Shown: piece by piece, positions 9,051-17,027 of the stretch
Layout: each line of letters begins with the position of its first letter
Numbering within the stretch: position 1 is the stretch's first letter
DNA from: Desulfolithobacter dissulfuricans
Lineage (GTDB): Bacteria > Desulfobacterota > Desulfobulbia > Desulfobulbales > Desulfobulbaceae
DNA length: 64,000 nucleotides
Reading direction: 5' to 3'
Assembly: GCF_025998535.1 (NCBI RefSeq)
Contig: NZ_AP024233.1
Coordinates: 1,090,217-1,154,216 of the forward strand
Position numbers and translations under genes: made by a program
Notes under the pieces: generated by a model
The model's input: the letters and a program-made list of their open reading frames with translations, nothing else
Told to the model about the DNA's origin: nothing
Databases searched by the model: none

Positions 9051-9156
9051 ACAGATACAATCGTATCACTGCCTATATGAAGTTTCATTTTCACGCTATA
9101 TATGACGTTTTTAGACAAGCAAGATACATATTTTTCAGTCACACAGTTTATTGATT

Positions 9157-9456
9157 ATGAACGTCAGTTATAAATTACTGTTCAAGAATCGGAAGTACAT
9201 TCCAGCGAAATATTATTGGAGATTGACAGTGTCAACCGGAGTTAATGCATTACAGAGTGTCCTTGACAGAGTAAAGAAAAAGGCACCACTACAGGAAAGG
9301 AAAATATCCGTGGTGTATAGGAATGAAGATGGAACAGTAGATTATCCAGAGAATTGCAATGAAGGGGTAATCATTGTGCCCCGTCCTATGACAGAGGCAC
9401 AATGGGAATTGCAAAATGCTGTTGATATTCAGAAGGGAAGATCGTCTCTGGCTTGA
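9157..9456 (+). CDS. hypothetical protein of the element
   Basis: 99 residues from ATG at 9157; an in-frame TTG at 9151 is also possible and neither has a clear ribosome site. No family recognised; the sequence is basic and lacks membrane segments. Its last 28 bases overlap a convergent 48-residue ORF. Coding status rests on length and AT-rich codon use only. Confidence 0.4.
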   Translation: MNVSYKLLFKNRKYIPAKYYWRLTVSTGVNALQSVLDRVKKKAPLQERKISVVYRNEDGTVDYPENCNEGVIIVPRPMTEAQWELQNAVDIQKGRSSLA

Positions 9457-9575
9457 TCTTCAACAAATTCTTCAAGCCAGAAGTAATACTCATCCGAGGG
9501 ATTGACATCTTCTTGTTTATCCGTCCAGATCAAACAGGCAATCTTGTACAGAATCACATCCAAGAATAGACTCAT
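9429..9575 (-). CDS. 48-residue acidic small protein
   Basis: Clean short frame MSLFLDVILYKIACLIW... ending FLPF-like acidic tail (...RDDLPF). A good ribosome site GGAGAT lies six bases before the ATG at 9575, better than that of its larger neighbours. The N-terminal third is hydrophobic, the rest acidic. Function unknown; it overlaps the end of the plus-strand gene, so at least one of the two may be spurious. Confidence 0.45.
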   Translation of the reverse strand: MSLFLDVILYKIACLIWTDKQEDVNPSDEYYFWLEEFVEDQARDDLPF

Positions 9576-9783
9576 TGTTCATCTCCAACGTATTTAACCA
9601 GTTAATTTTAACACAACTTAATTATTGCAAAGTAGGTGAGAGGAGTCAATAGGAACAAGAAGTGCTGCATAGTGGTACCTCGGCGGAACTTTTTTAATTT
9701 AAATCAATCGGGAAATTTAATTCTTGAATGATCAACATGCCCTCTTGTTCAGAAAAGCGAAGCAAGCAGTCTATCAAAAACAA

Positions 9784-9808
9784 GCAGCCGCTCGGCTGCG
9801 CGGTTTTT
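9784..9808. terminator. bidirectional terminator hairpin
   Basis: GCAGCCGCTCGGCTGC (9784-9799) forms a strong stem; T5 follows on the plus side (9804-9808) and A5 precedes it at 9776-9780, giving a U tract on the minus side. It would end the minus-strand transcript of the winged-helix gene at 10001. Confidence 0.6.
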
Positions 9809-9948
9809 GTGTGTTATGCTTCTGAATACTCTTATGAACAAAGTGAATAAAAGATAATATGAAATATTGTCTGTGAGTATGCTAAGAAGCATAGCACTAC
9901 TATAGTGCACAAATTTTGTGACAACTTTTGCATGTTTTGTGCACAAAA
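9809..9948. promoter_or_regulatory. palindrome-rich cis region (possible origin or operator)
   Basis: The stretch 9576-10000 has no convincing gene. Within it, 9809-9821 and 9886-9898 form a 13-base inverted repeat with one mismatch; 9906-9922 is a near-palindrome of GTGCACAAA type; and TTTTGTGCACAAAA at 9935-9948 is a perfect 14-bp palindrome. Recurrent GTGCACAAA half-sites beside the winged-helix gene suggest binding sites for that protein, either as iterons of a replication origin or as an operator. Confidence 0.4.
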
Positions 9949-10000
9949 ACTGTGCAAACTTTGCAGTGGGACGATTAAAAATCAAGTACTTACGCTTATT

Positions 10001-10654
10001 TCATGATACGCACACTTGATACTTCTTCTTTCGTTTGTTGCTCAGTGATGAAAGTAGCTTGATAAATTTCTTCATTTCAAGCCTCTTTATGCATGAACCA
10101 ACTGTATTCCTGTGCATACCTAATTCTCTTTCTAAACTTTCTGCTGACCAGCCACATATACTGATACCGCCAAGTTCAGGTGTCTTTTTTGCTCTTGCCA
10201 TAAATGCCAGCAGTACTTTTAGTTCATTGCCAGACAACTTGCCTTTGTCAAATATTAGGTCCATTGGTAAATTGTGCAAATAGGATATTGTAGCGTCCTG
10301 GTTGACACACTGATACAGTTCATAAATCCGATTCTCCTCAAATTTATAAAAGACTTTTAACCACTCCTCGTTCCCGTAAATCCTTCTGAACCATTTCTCG
10401 AATTTTTCATAACAGTACTTAAAGTCGGCTCCCATTTCACGCACGGAAATGTTAAGCGGCGGGAAGAATCTTGTCTTCTCTGAATCATCCACGTACTCAA
10501 CAGTCAATTCCCCAAAGGCTTTGACAACCTTGATTACGTCGCGGGCCTGTGCGCTGAATTTGAATTTGATCTTCTGTGGGTGTTTTGGATCGTTAAGCCT
10601 CTTGACGTAGGCTGCCATTTTGCCGCTTACTCTAACTGATGTTTTGTCGTTCAT
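10001..10654 (-). CDS. winged-helix DNA-binding protein, possible replication initiator
   Basis: 217 residues, no membrane segment. The C-terminal third (about 135-205) has the pattern of a winged helix: LSGNELKVLLAFMARA, then SLERELGMHRNTVGSCIKRL as recognition region, then a basic strand. The N-terminal part is basic and unassigned. Repeated GTGCACAAA palindromes lie just downstream. In small integrative elements a protein of this layout is often a Rep initiator or a regulator; I cannot separate the two from sequence. The start at 10654 has GAGGG seven bases upstream. Confidence 0.6.
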   Translation of the reverse strand: MNDKTSVRVSGKMAAYVKRLNDPKHPQKIKFKFSAQARDVIKVVKAFGELTVEYVDDSEKTRFFPPLNISVREMGADFKYCYEKFEKWFRRIYGNEEWLKVFYKFEENRIYELYQCVNQDATISYLHNLPMDLIFDKGKLSGNELKVLLAFMARAKKTPELGGISICGWSAESLERELGMHRNTVGSCIKRLEMKKFIKLLSSLSNKRKKKYQVCVS

Positions 10655-10758
10655 CTCCCTGCCCTCTCTGTTGGCAATGTCTCTGAAAAAAATGAGCGGG
10701 CAGAGAGCCAGAGAGTTACTCCTTTTCGTCCCGTCGAACTATCCCGCTCAAGCTGTTT

Positions 10759-10968
10759 TCACTTATTTTCCAGCCACTGCTGTAAATCGCTCCGCAGATA
10801 AACAATCTTCCTCCCGATTGTCTTGTAAGGAGGGCCGCTCCCGTCACTTCTCATTTTTCGCATCATAGATTCTGAGATTCCCAGATACCGCCCGGCGTCA
10901 GATCCGTTCAAAGCGATCGGCTGGAGTTTACGGCGTACTTTCCTTATTCTTGGTTTTCGTGTCTTCAT
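10759..10968 (-). CDS. AlpA/HTH-17 family excisionase
   Basis: 69 residues. Contains the MerR-like HTH typical of excisionases: GSDAGRYLGISESMMRKM followed by GPPYKTIGRKIVYLRSDL and a final LQQWLE. Such proteins bend attachment-site DNA and bias the integrase toward excision, and often regulate integrase expression. The start at 10968 is chosen over the ATG at 10980 because GAGGAG lies five bases before it. It sits between the integrase and the winged-helix gene on the same strand. Confidence 0.75.
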   Translation of the reverse strand: MKTRKPRIRKVRRKLQPIALNGSDAGRYLGISESMMRKMRSDGSGPPYKTIGRKIVYLRSDLQQWLENK

Positions 10969-10980
10969 GGTTCTCCTCAT

Positions 10981-11345
10981 CAGTTTAGAATTGAAATAAA
11001 TATTTCATCTGTACGAAATACTAAGATGCAGAACTAAAATTGTCAACGTAAAAAATCATGTAACTTATTGAGTTTGTTGGCTTTTTTCGTTATTCCTTGA
11101 CCGTGCTTTTTTTTCGTTCATCAATGCTCAAAATAATCGTATATGTGACAATTATCAGAGAAAATTAAATTTTGAATATCTTAATATGTGCAAATTGAAT
11201 TGTTCAAAAAACGCATATATGAAACGTTTTTATGTGCTATCGGGCACTCAGAAAATGTGATTTTTTTTCACAGAGCACAAAAAAGCCCCGCATCCGTTCA
11301 GGACACAAGGCTCAATTCAGCTTGAAACTGTATGTACGATATGAG
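10981..11345. other. 365-bp AT-rich gap between excisionase and integrase
   Basis: No gene found. It should contain the excisionase promoter. Near the integrase stop, 11276-11312 read on the minus strand gives a short GC stem ending in GGGGC followed by six T, a plausible terminator for the integrase transcript. Confidence 0.4.
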
Positions 11346-12575
11346 CTACACGGCCTCTCTGATCTTGATCACCTTCCCTTCCTTCCCAGTTAACAACTGC
11401 TTTAAACGATTATTCCACTTGCTCAGTGCGGCTGTCTTTTCCTGAAGATAATCATGCCTGTCATAAGTTGCAGATATACCCTGTTCTTTATGGTTCAACA
11501 GTCTTTCTGCAACAATTTTATTGATCCCTAATTTTGCTAAATTAGTTCTAACTGTTCTCCTCAGATCATGAGGCGTTGCTTTCTCAGTCCAGCCAAGTTT
11601 CAATATTATCTTCTGCATTCGATGAATAGGGCTGGTGTTTGTAAGAGGTTTTTGCTTTGATTTTCCTGGGAATACATAACGGCTTCCATCAGATTTCAAT
11701 TTCATTTGCTTTATTATTTCAATCGCCATTTCATTCAACGGAACAACGTGTGTAAGATTATTTTTTGTTTTATCAGATGGTATCGTCCACAATGCATTTT
11801 GAATCTGAATTTCAGTCCACTCTGCAAGTCTAACCTCTCCCGGCCTTTGCCCAGTAGCGAGAATCATTTTTAATATCATTTCTCCAGGACTTGATCCAAG
11901 AGCATTCCAGAACTCGACTATTTCAGTATCTGACAGGATGCGCTCTCTTGGCTTTTCAGAAGTACGCTTCTTCATACCGTAAACAGGTGACAACTCTATC
12001 ACATCCCGCTCCATAGCGTAGTTGAACATTTTAGACAAAAGAGCGTGTGTCCGGTTTGCCATTACAAGGCTGCCTCTGTCTGCTACATTGTCAATCACGG
12101 CAATTAAATCACGCCGTTTTACTTCTGACATTTTCAAGGATCCAATCACAGGCAGTATATTAACATTTAGTATGCGCTGATCTTCCTTCCAACTCTTCTT
12201 GTTGATCTTAGCGTATTTTTCTATGTACTCGACAGCGAACTCTTTGACTGTCGGTTCAAGCTGCCGTTGCCGTTTTTCGTCCTGCTTTTTACGCTCAATG
12301 TCAGTGCCCTGGTTTATTTCCGCCAGCAGAGCAGCAGCTTGTTTTCTTGCCTCAGCAATCGACATAGTTTCGATTCTGCCAAGTGTGCGAGTCAATGGCT
12401 TCCCCAGCGTCTTGCTCCACGCCTGAAACTGGAACGATTTCACCCCTGTTTTTGTCACTGACACTCTCAAGCCTGGTTGCTTTGAATCAAACACATATTT
12501 CCTCTTGGGTCCGGGTTCAAGCGCATTTAGCCGGCTCATGGTAAAGTTGAATTTTTCGCTCTTGTTCTTTCCCAT
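11346..12575 (-). CDS. int: tyrosine recombinase, P4-type integrase
   Basis: 409 residues. N-terminal DUF4102-type arm-binding domain (SVTKTGVKSF... region), SAM-like core-binding domain in the middle, and a C-terminal catalytic domain. Catalytic residues are visible: Arg in ATGQRPGEVRLAEW, His-x-x-Arg in PHDLRRT, and a Tyr in ATYDRHDY. AGGAGG lies six bases before the ATG at 12575. It catalyses site-specific insertion into tRNA-Thr. Five GTTCTATG repeats in its upstream region suggest that it also represses itself. It lies at the attR end, opposite the reconstituted tRNA, whereas P4-like elements usually place int next to the tRNA. Confidence 0.93.
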   Translation of the reverse strand: MGKNKSEKFNFTMSRLNALEPGPKRKYVFDSKQPGLRVSVTKTGVKSFQFQAWSKTLGKPLTRTLGRIETMSIAEARKQAAALLAEINQGTDIERKKQDEKRQRQLEPTVKEFAVEYIEKYAKINKKSWKEDQRILNVNILPVIGSLKMSEVKRRDLIAVIDNVADRGSLVMANRTHALLSKMFNYAMERDVIELSPVYGMKKRTSEKPRERILSDTEIVEFWNALGSSPGEMILKMILATGQRPGEVRLAEWTEIQIQNALWTIPSDKTKNNLTHVVPLNEMAIEIIKQMKLKSDGSRYVFPGKSKQKPLTNTSPIHRMQKIILKLGWTEKATPHDLRRTVRTNLAKLGINKIVAERLLNHKEQGISATYDRHDYLQEKTAALSKWNNRLKQLLTGKEGKVIKIREAV

Positions 12576-12588
12576 CGTATCCTCCTCA

Positions 12589-12670
12589 GTTCTATGTCAG
12601 TTCTATGGGAGCCATAGAACTATTTGTCGTTCTATGAACGTCTGTGACAGGAGAGTATATAGTTCTATGG
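12589..12670. promoter_or_regulatory. right integrase arm-type sites / int operator
   Basis: Five copies of GTTCTATG: direct at 12589, 12600, 12629 and 12662 and inverted at 12613-12620. The first two have the same 11-bp register as the left-end pair. All lie between the integrase start codon and attR, so integrase binding here could both assemble the recombination complex and control int transcription. Confidence 0.55.
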
Positions 12671-12740
12671 GAAAAATCAAGAAATAATACGCGATACAAG
12701 CGCATTCAACGCTATAAATCAGTTGCTCGTGCTCGTTACA

Positions 12741-12792
12741 AACTGATTCGTAATCAGTAGGTCAGCGGTTCAATTCCGCTTATCGGCTCCAG
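12741..12792 (+). repeat. attR (displaced tRNA-Thr 3' half)
   Basis: Second copy of the 52-nt att repeat: anticodon arm, variable loop, T arm and acceptor 3' strand with CCA, but no 5' half of a tRNA. Its T stem AGCGG/CCGCT is still fully paired, so it derives from a functional tRNA rather than from drift. Confidence 0.9.
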
Positions 12793-12799
12793 AAATATC

Positions 12800-12835
12800 A
12801 GCCACTTAGCCCAATGGGTTGAGTGGCTGTTTTTG
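12800..12835 (+). terminator. terminator after attR (probable original tRNA terminator)
   Basis: Inverted repeat around 12800-12827 (AGCCACT/AGTGGCT outer stem, extended by G-U pairs) followed by GTTTTTG. It sits at the same distance from CCA as the terminator after the intact tRNA. Confidence 0.75.
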
Positions 12836-13420
12836 TTTGGTTGGATGCCGGTTACAGGAAATGGCGCAAAGGTTCGTCTCCCTGTGAGGATCGAGGTCTG
12901 GATAATATTTTATCCATTTCCTGCAATCCTGGTTCGTCAAGCCGGTGAGGGTTCAGGGAGCGGTTGCTTGCCCATCTCAACCTCATGTGTGTGTATGGCT
13001 AACCTTCTTCTGTGACGAGGATTACCTTGACCGCCCCCAATATGCCCTGGGGACAGGACAGGATGACCATGGCCTTATCCATTGCCGGGCAGGGCTGCTG
13101 CGACCAGGTAGAACATCTGATCAGGCTGACACAATGGAGATAAGAAAACCAGGTCACGGCCGGTTTGGTACAGTGGAGACTGCAGATGATTTTTGGTAAG
13201 GTTCGGGTTCGGCAGTGGTAGAACCCGACATGCCGAAAATTCCAGCCCCCTGATTATGCTGGATTCCACCAGCGGCTAAGGGGCAGGCAGCAAATACGGA
13301 ACAAAACGATGTCAAAGAACACAATGGGTGCCAAAATCTACCACTATCATGACGAGATGGAACGATGTGAAACTCCAACCTCCAGTTAAGAGCCATAATT
13401 TTTTAAAATTCAGCAGGAAA
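12836..13420. other. 585-bp intergenic region, no clear gene
   Basis: GC content returns to host level. No convincing gene is seen. A 42-codon frame from GTG at 13013 (reading TLTAPNMPWGQDRM...) to TAA about 13141 has protein-like composition and could be a gene remnant, but it has no ribosome site. A hairpin with 7-bp CGGGTTC/GAACCCG arms lies near 13204-13228. Confidence 0.3.
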
Positions 13421-14152
13421 ATGCAGGAAGAAAATCTGAAGGGAGAGCATGCAGCGCCGGTTTTGTCACCTGATGAATGCTTGCGGCAGGGAGCTGCCGC
13501 GGCCTGGCCGATTTGTCTTGGGTATTTCCCGGTTGGTCTGGCCTTTGGCGTTTTGGCGAGCCAGGCGGGGTTGCAGTGGTGGGCTGTCGCTCTGATGTCT
13601 ATTCTGGTTTTTGCCGGCAGTTCTCAGTTTATTTGTGTGAGCATGCTGGTTTCGGGGGCTGCAGCCTGGTCAATAGTGTTGACCACTCTGGCGGTCAACC
13701 TGCGGCACGCGCTGATGAGTTCCGCGCTTGCCATATATTTGAAGAGGATCAGCCGCTGGTTCCTCACTTTTTTTGCCTATGGTATTACCGATGAGAGTTT
13801 TGCCCTCAACATGGCTCGGTTTCGTAGCGGTGATTGGGACAAGTGGCGGGCTCTTGTCGTGAACCAACTGGCCAATGCGGCATGGATCATTTCCACGGTA
13901 ACAGGGACCCTGATCGGACAGTTTATACCAAAAGGAGCCTTTGGCATTGATTACGCGTTGCCGGGCATGTTTATCTGTCTCCTGGTTTTCCAGCTGCAGA
14001 ACAGAATTTTTATCCTGACCGGCATATTGGCAGCCCTTATTTCCATTGTCTGGTATCTGTTTATTCCAGGTGATTCCTACATTATCGGCGCTTCGGTGAG
14101 TGCAGCTACTCTTGGTTTTTTCATAAAGCAGCAGGCAAGGAGAAGGCAATGA
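13421..14152 (+). CDS. azlC: AzlC-family branched-chain amino acid exporter, large subunit
   Basis: 243 residues from ATG 13421, the usual AzlC size; the frame continues upstream without family similarity. Family signatures: AAWPICLGYFPVGLAFG near the N-terminus and VFAGSSQF in the second membrane region, with LAVNLRHALMSS following. About seven hydrophobic segments. With AzlD it forms an inner-membrane exporter of branched-chain amino acids and analogues. It overlaps azlD by four bases (ATGA). AGGA lies very close to the start, so initiation may be weak. Confidence 0.9.
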   Translation: MQEENLKGEHAAPVLSPDECLRQGAAAAWPICLGYFPVGLAFGVLASQAGLQWWAVALMSILVFAGSSQFICVSMLVSGAAAWSIVLTTLAVNLRHALMSSALAIYLKRISRWFLTFFAYGITDESFALNMARFRSGDWDKWRALVVNQLANAAWIISTVTGTLIGQFIPKGAFGIDYALPGMFICLLVFQLQNRIFILTGILAALISIVWYLFIPGDSYIIGASVSAATLGFFIKQQARRRQ

Positions 14153-14493
14153 GTTTTTCCGACTATCTGCTGCTTTTTTTCTGCATGGGACTGGTTACCT
14201 ATGTGCCACGCTGGCTGCCTCTTTTTTACCTGTCGCACAGGCGTCTGCCTCAGTGGCTGGTTGACTGGTTAAGTCTTATTCCGGTGGCAATTCTGAGTTC
14301 TTTGCTGGCCCCGATTTTACTGGCCGATACTGCAACCCGTAATCTGGATCTTGGCAAACCTGAATTGCTGGTCGCTGTCCCAACGCTTTTTTTTGCTCTG
14401 AAGACTAAAAGTCTGGGGGGGACCGTACTGGTGGGAATGGTGCTGTATTGGCTTGCGGGGATGCTTTTCGGGGTATCCTGTTTTGCCGGTTGA
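14149..14493 (+). CDS. azlD: AzlD-family exporter, small subunit
   Basis: 114 residues with four hydrophobic segments; the early TYVPRWLPLFYL region and the central IPVAILSSLLAP are typical of AzlD. Small partner of AzlC, translationally coupled to it. A run of seven G at 14415-14421 is intact here, unlike the broken runs elsewhere in the window. Confidence 0.88.
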   Translation: MSFSDYLLLFFCMGLVTYVPRWLPLFYLSHRRLPQWLVDWLSLIPVAILSSLLAPILLADTATRNLDLGKPELLVAVPTLFFALKTKSLGGTVLVGMVLYWLAGMLFGVSCFAG

Positions 14494-14627
14494 TCCGGGT
14501 GGAAAAGGAAAATTTCGTTTTTCACTTGATGTTTTATATGGATGTGCCCGGAATTCGGTCTGAAAAGAACTTCTATATTTCCTCGGACGGGTTATGTCGT
14601 CGCAGGTAAAAGTCCTTGTGCCGGACA

Positions 14628-14657
14628 AAAAAAAACCCCGCCAAAAGCGGGGGTTTT
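14628..14657. terminator. rho-independent terminator of the cold-shock gene
   Basis: CCCCGC/GCGGGG stem around a short CAAAA loop, flanked by A-rich sequence on the plus-strand left side and TTTT on the right, so it can act for csp on the minus strand and for the azlCD transcript. Confidence 0.8.
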
Positions 14658-14684
14658 CTTACTGCCTGTCGACTGGCGACGGGA

Positions 14685-14885
14685 TCACAGAGCTACGACG
14701 TTCTCCGCAGCCGGACCCTTGGCACCATCAACAACGTCAAAGCTGACACGCTGACCTTCTTCCAGGCTTTTGAAACCCTGGGCCTGAATGGCGGAATGGT
14801 GGACAAATACGTCTTTGCCGCCATCCTGCTCGATAAAACCAAACCCCTTAGAATCATTAAACCATTTTACTGTTCCTTCAGCCAT
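14685..14885 (-). CDS. CspA-family cold shock protein
   Basis: 66 residues; single OB-fold RNA chaperone with RNP1 KGFGFIEQ and RNP2 VFVHHSAI. Melts RNA secondary structure, often on temperature downshift or growth transitions. AAGGAG lies nine bases before the ATG. About 135 bases of leader separate it from the helicase gene upstream on the same strand, a long 5' UTR as is common for csp genes. A terminator follows at 14628. Confidence 0.96.
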   Translation of the reverse strand: MAEGTVKWFNDSKGFGFIEQDGGKDVFVHHSAIQAQGFKSLEEGQRVSFDVVDGAKGPAAENVVAL

Positions 14886-15021
14886 TTTGTAAACTCCTTA
14901 CTACGCGGTTTCTTATTGAAACCATTTTTAAAAAACCGTGTTTCCGTTGGTGAAACCCGGCATGTGCAACCCGATTGTTCAGGTTGCGGTTCATTATTTT
15001 GATACGGCGCTTGAGCCGCGA

Positions 15022-16248
15022 TCAAACTCGATTGCCCGCTCGGCGGGATTTATTTCTTCTCTTCCGGGGCGGAGCAAAGCACCGTTTGGTCGGTTTGGCC
15101 GCTGCGCCGATGTTGAATGCAGCCGATGCGCCGCAGTCAAAATCTTCCAAGGTCTCACGCGGAATTTTTTGGCCCAGGGTCCGTTCGATAACGTGGACCA
15201 GCCCGGAATCACCTGAGGTAACAAAGGTGAAGGCCTCGCCGCTCTTTTCGGCCCTGCCTGTACGGCCTGTACGATGGGTATAGGCTTCCGCCGTATCAGG
15301 AATGTCATAGTTGACCACATGGGAGATTCCGGAGACGTCGATACCCCTTGCGGCGATATCGGTGGCTACGAGGATGTTGTACTTGCCGGCCTTGAAGCCG
15401 TCCATAGCCTGTTTTCTCTGGTTCTGGGACATGTTGCCCTGCAGCGATGTGGCCTTGAAGCCGGCGTTCTGCAGCTGCCTGGCCAGGTTCTTTGCCTTGT
15501 GCTTGGTGCGGGTAAAGATCAGGGTCGTCGGCATGTCCTTATTTTCCAGGATATTCTTGAGCAGGGCGGTCTTGCGGCCCTGGGATACCTGGAAGAGTAC
15601 GTGGCTGATGGTGGCAGCCGGTTTTTCATGGTCGACCTGGACCGTTACCTGGTTTGAGAGAATATTTTCCACCAGGTGCCGGATCGCGCCGGGCATGGTG
15701 GCGGAAAAGACCATGGATTGTCTCTTCTGGGGTACCTGTTTCAGAATCCGACGGATGTCGGGCAGAAAGCCTTTGTCAAACATCTGGTCGGCTTCGTCCA
15801 GGATGAGGATCTCGATATCGGAAAGGTCGATGGAGCGACCGTTGAGGTGGTCGAGCAGCCGTCCGGGACAGGCCACCACGATCTCCATGCCGCTTTCCAG
15901 TTTCTTTATCTGTCCGAACTTGCTGACGCCACCGTAGATGGTGCAGCTGCGCAGGCCGGTTCCCCTGGCCATTTCACCGATGTTCTCGTGAATCTGTTCT
16001 GCCAGTTCTCTGGTCGGAGTGAGGATCAGGGCCCGTACTTTTTTCCGCGGACCATCGAGCAACCGTTGCAGGGTCGGCAGGACAAAAGCTGCTGTCTTGC
16101 CGGTACCGGTCTGGGCAAGTCCCAGCAGGTCGTGGCCGCCAAGCAGGTGCGGTATGGCCTGCTGCTGGATGGCAGTGGGCTCTTTGTAGCCGCATTTCTC
16201 GATGGCTGTGGCGATGGCCGGGTGAAAATCAAATTGTTCGAATTGCAT
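15022..16248 (-). CDS. DEAD-box ATP-dependent RNA helicase, RhlE-like
   Basis: 408 residues from ATG 16248, preceded by AAGGAG at six bases; the upstream extension to 16305 lacks homology. Motifs in order: Q motif region EPTAIQQQAIP, Walker A AQTGTGKT, PTRELAEQ, DEAD as LDEADQMF, SAT, and HRTGRTGR. The C-terminus is short and basic (PPRKRRNKSRR), as in RhlE-type helicases that remodel ribosomal or mRNA structure. It lies between an RRM protein and a cold-shock protein on the same strand, which supports a role in cold RNA metabolism. Confidence 0.95.
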   Translation of the reverse strand: MQFEQFDFHPAIATAIEKCGYKEPTAIQQQAIPHLLGGHDLLGLAQTGTGKTAAFVLPTLQRLLDGPRKKVRALILTPTRELAEQIHENIGEMARGTGLRSCTIYGGVSKFGQIKKLESGMEIVVACPGRLLDHLNGRSIDLSDIEILILDEADQMFDKGFLPDIRRILKQVPQKRQSMVFSATMPGAIRHLVENILSNQVTVQVDHEKPAATISHVLFQVSQGRKTALLKNILENKDMPTTLIFTRTKHKAKNLARQLQNAGFKATSLQGNMSQNQRKQAMDGFKAGKYNILVATDIAARGIDVSGISHVVNYDIPDTAEAYTHRTGRTGRAEKSGEAFTFVTSGDSGLVHVIERTLGQKIPRETLEDFDCGASAAFNIGAAAKPTKRCFAPPRKRRNKSRRAGNRV

Positions 16249-16420
16249 ATAACTCCTTAGTCTGACTCTTGATAGAGTACTCTGGTCTCCTGACCGGGGA
16301 TCCAAATTGACTGAGGAGCAACGGTCTGGGGATAGTTCTGTATTGTACGTTTACTGTTCTTTTATTCGTGGTTTGAAAAAAGAGAGATCACTGGGGATGC
16401 GCGGTGAAAAGCGATACGGC

Positions 16421-16687
16421 TTACCTGCGGCGTGAACCTTTTTTCTTCTGCATTTTGGCTTCGTTGCAGACCAGCCGCCGGTGTTTGTATTCCTTGCCGT
16501 TAAGATCTTCCATTGCCTTGTGGCCTTCGCTCCTGGTTTCCATTTCGACAAAACCAAAGCCTTTGGGCCGGCCCGAGAAATGGTCGATGATGAGCTTGGC
16601 GCTGACAACGTTTCCGTAGCCGCTGAATATGTCGGTGAGTTCGGTCTCGGTAATGTTGTAAGGTAGACTGCCGATAAACAGTTTCAT
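16421..16687 (-). CDS. RRM-domain RNA-binding protein
   Basis: 88 residues forming one RNA recognition motif: RNP2 LFIGSL at the N-terminus and RNP1 KGFGFVEM in the middle, followed by a short Lys/Arg tail. Bacterial proteins of this kind are cold-inducible RNA binders or chaperones. Located just upstream of the helicase on the same strand, with about 170 bases between them, so it may be a separate transcript of the same regulon. Confidence 0.93.
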   Translation of the reverse strand: MKLFIGSLPYNITETELTDIFSGYGNVVSAKLIIDHFSGRPKGFGFVEMETRSEGHKAMEDLNGKEYKHRRLVCNEAKMQKKKGSRRR

Positions 16688-16875
16688 GCTGGTTCTCCTT
16701 GGTAAGTGATCAGCAGAAACTTTATGGCATCCAGGGGATGGGAATCACGACCGGATTCCGGTGTGATGGAAAAGAAAATGCTTTTACTTAACTTGAAATG
16801 TTGAAGGCCACTATACAAGGTATTTCGGTTAATGCAATAAAATAACACACCACTGACGCATTAATCGCTATAGGC

Positions 16876-17014
16876 TACCTTGAAAAATTGCCTTTTCGTC
16901 CGATTTCTGCGTCACAGCAAAATGAAAAATGCTCACATATGACTAATATGCTGCGCTTTTTAATTTTCCTGTTCCTTGATCTCGAACGAAAATTCTTATT
17001 TTTCAAGGCACCCT
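16876..17014. repeat. long imperfect palindromic repeat
   Basis: In the 340-bp gap between the RRM and PilZ-like genes. The outer arms share CCTTGAAAAAT on opposite strands (near 16878 and 17000) and extend imperfectly for about 30 bases; an inner pair of AT-rich arms around 16916-16936 and 16953-16975 also matches. The structure resembles a dispersed extragenic palindrome, but no second copy is in this window. Confidence 0.5.
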
Positions 17015-17027
17015 TAATTTCAGTTTT

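Noticed and set aside
9749-9985. 78-codon minus-strand frame in the integrative element
   Set aside because: It runs through the terminator hairpin and the palindromes, has no ribosome site and no protein-like pattern.
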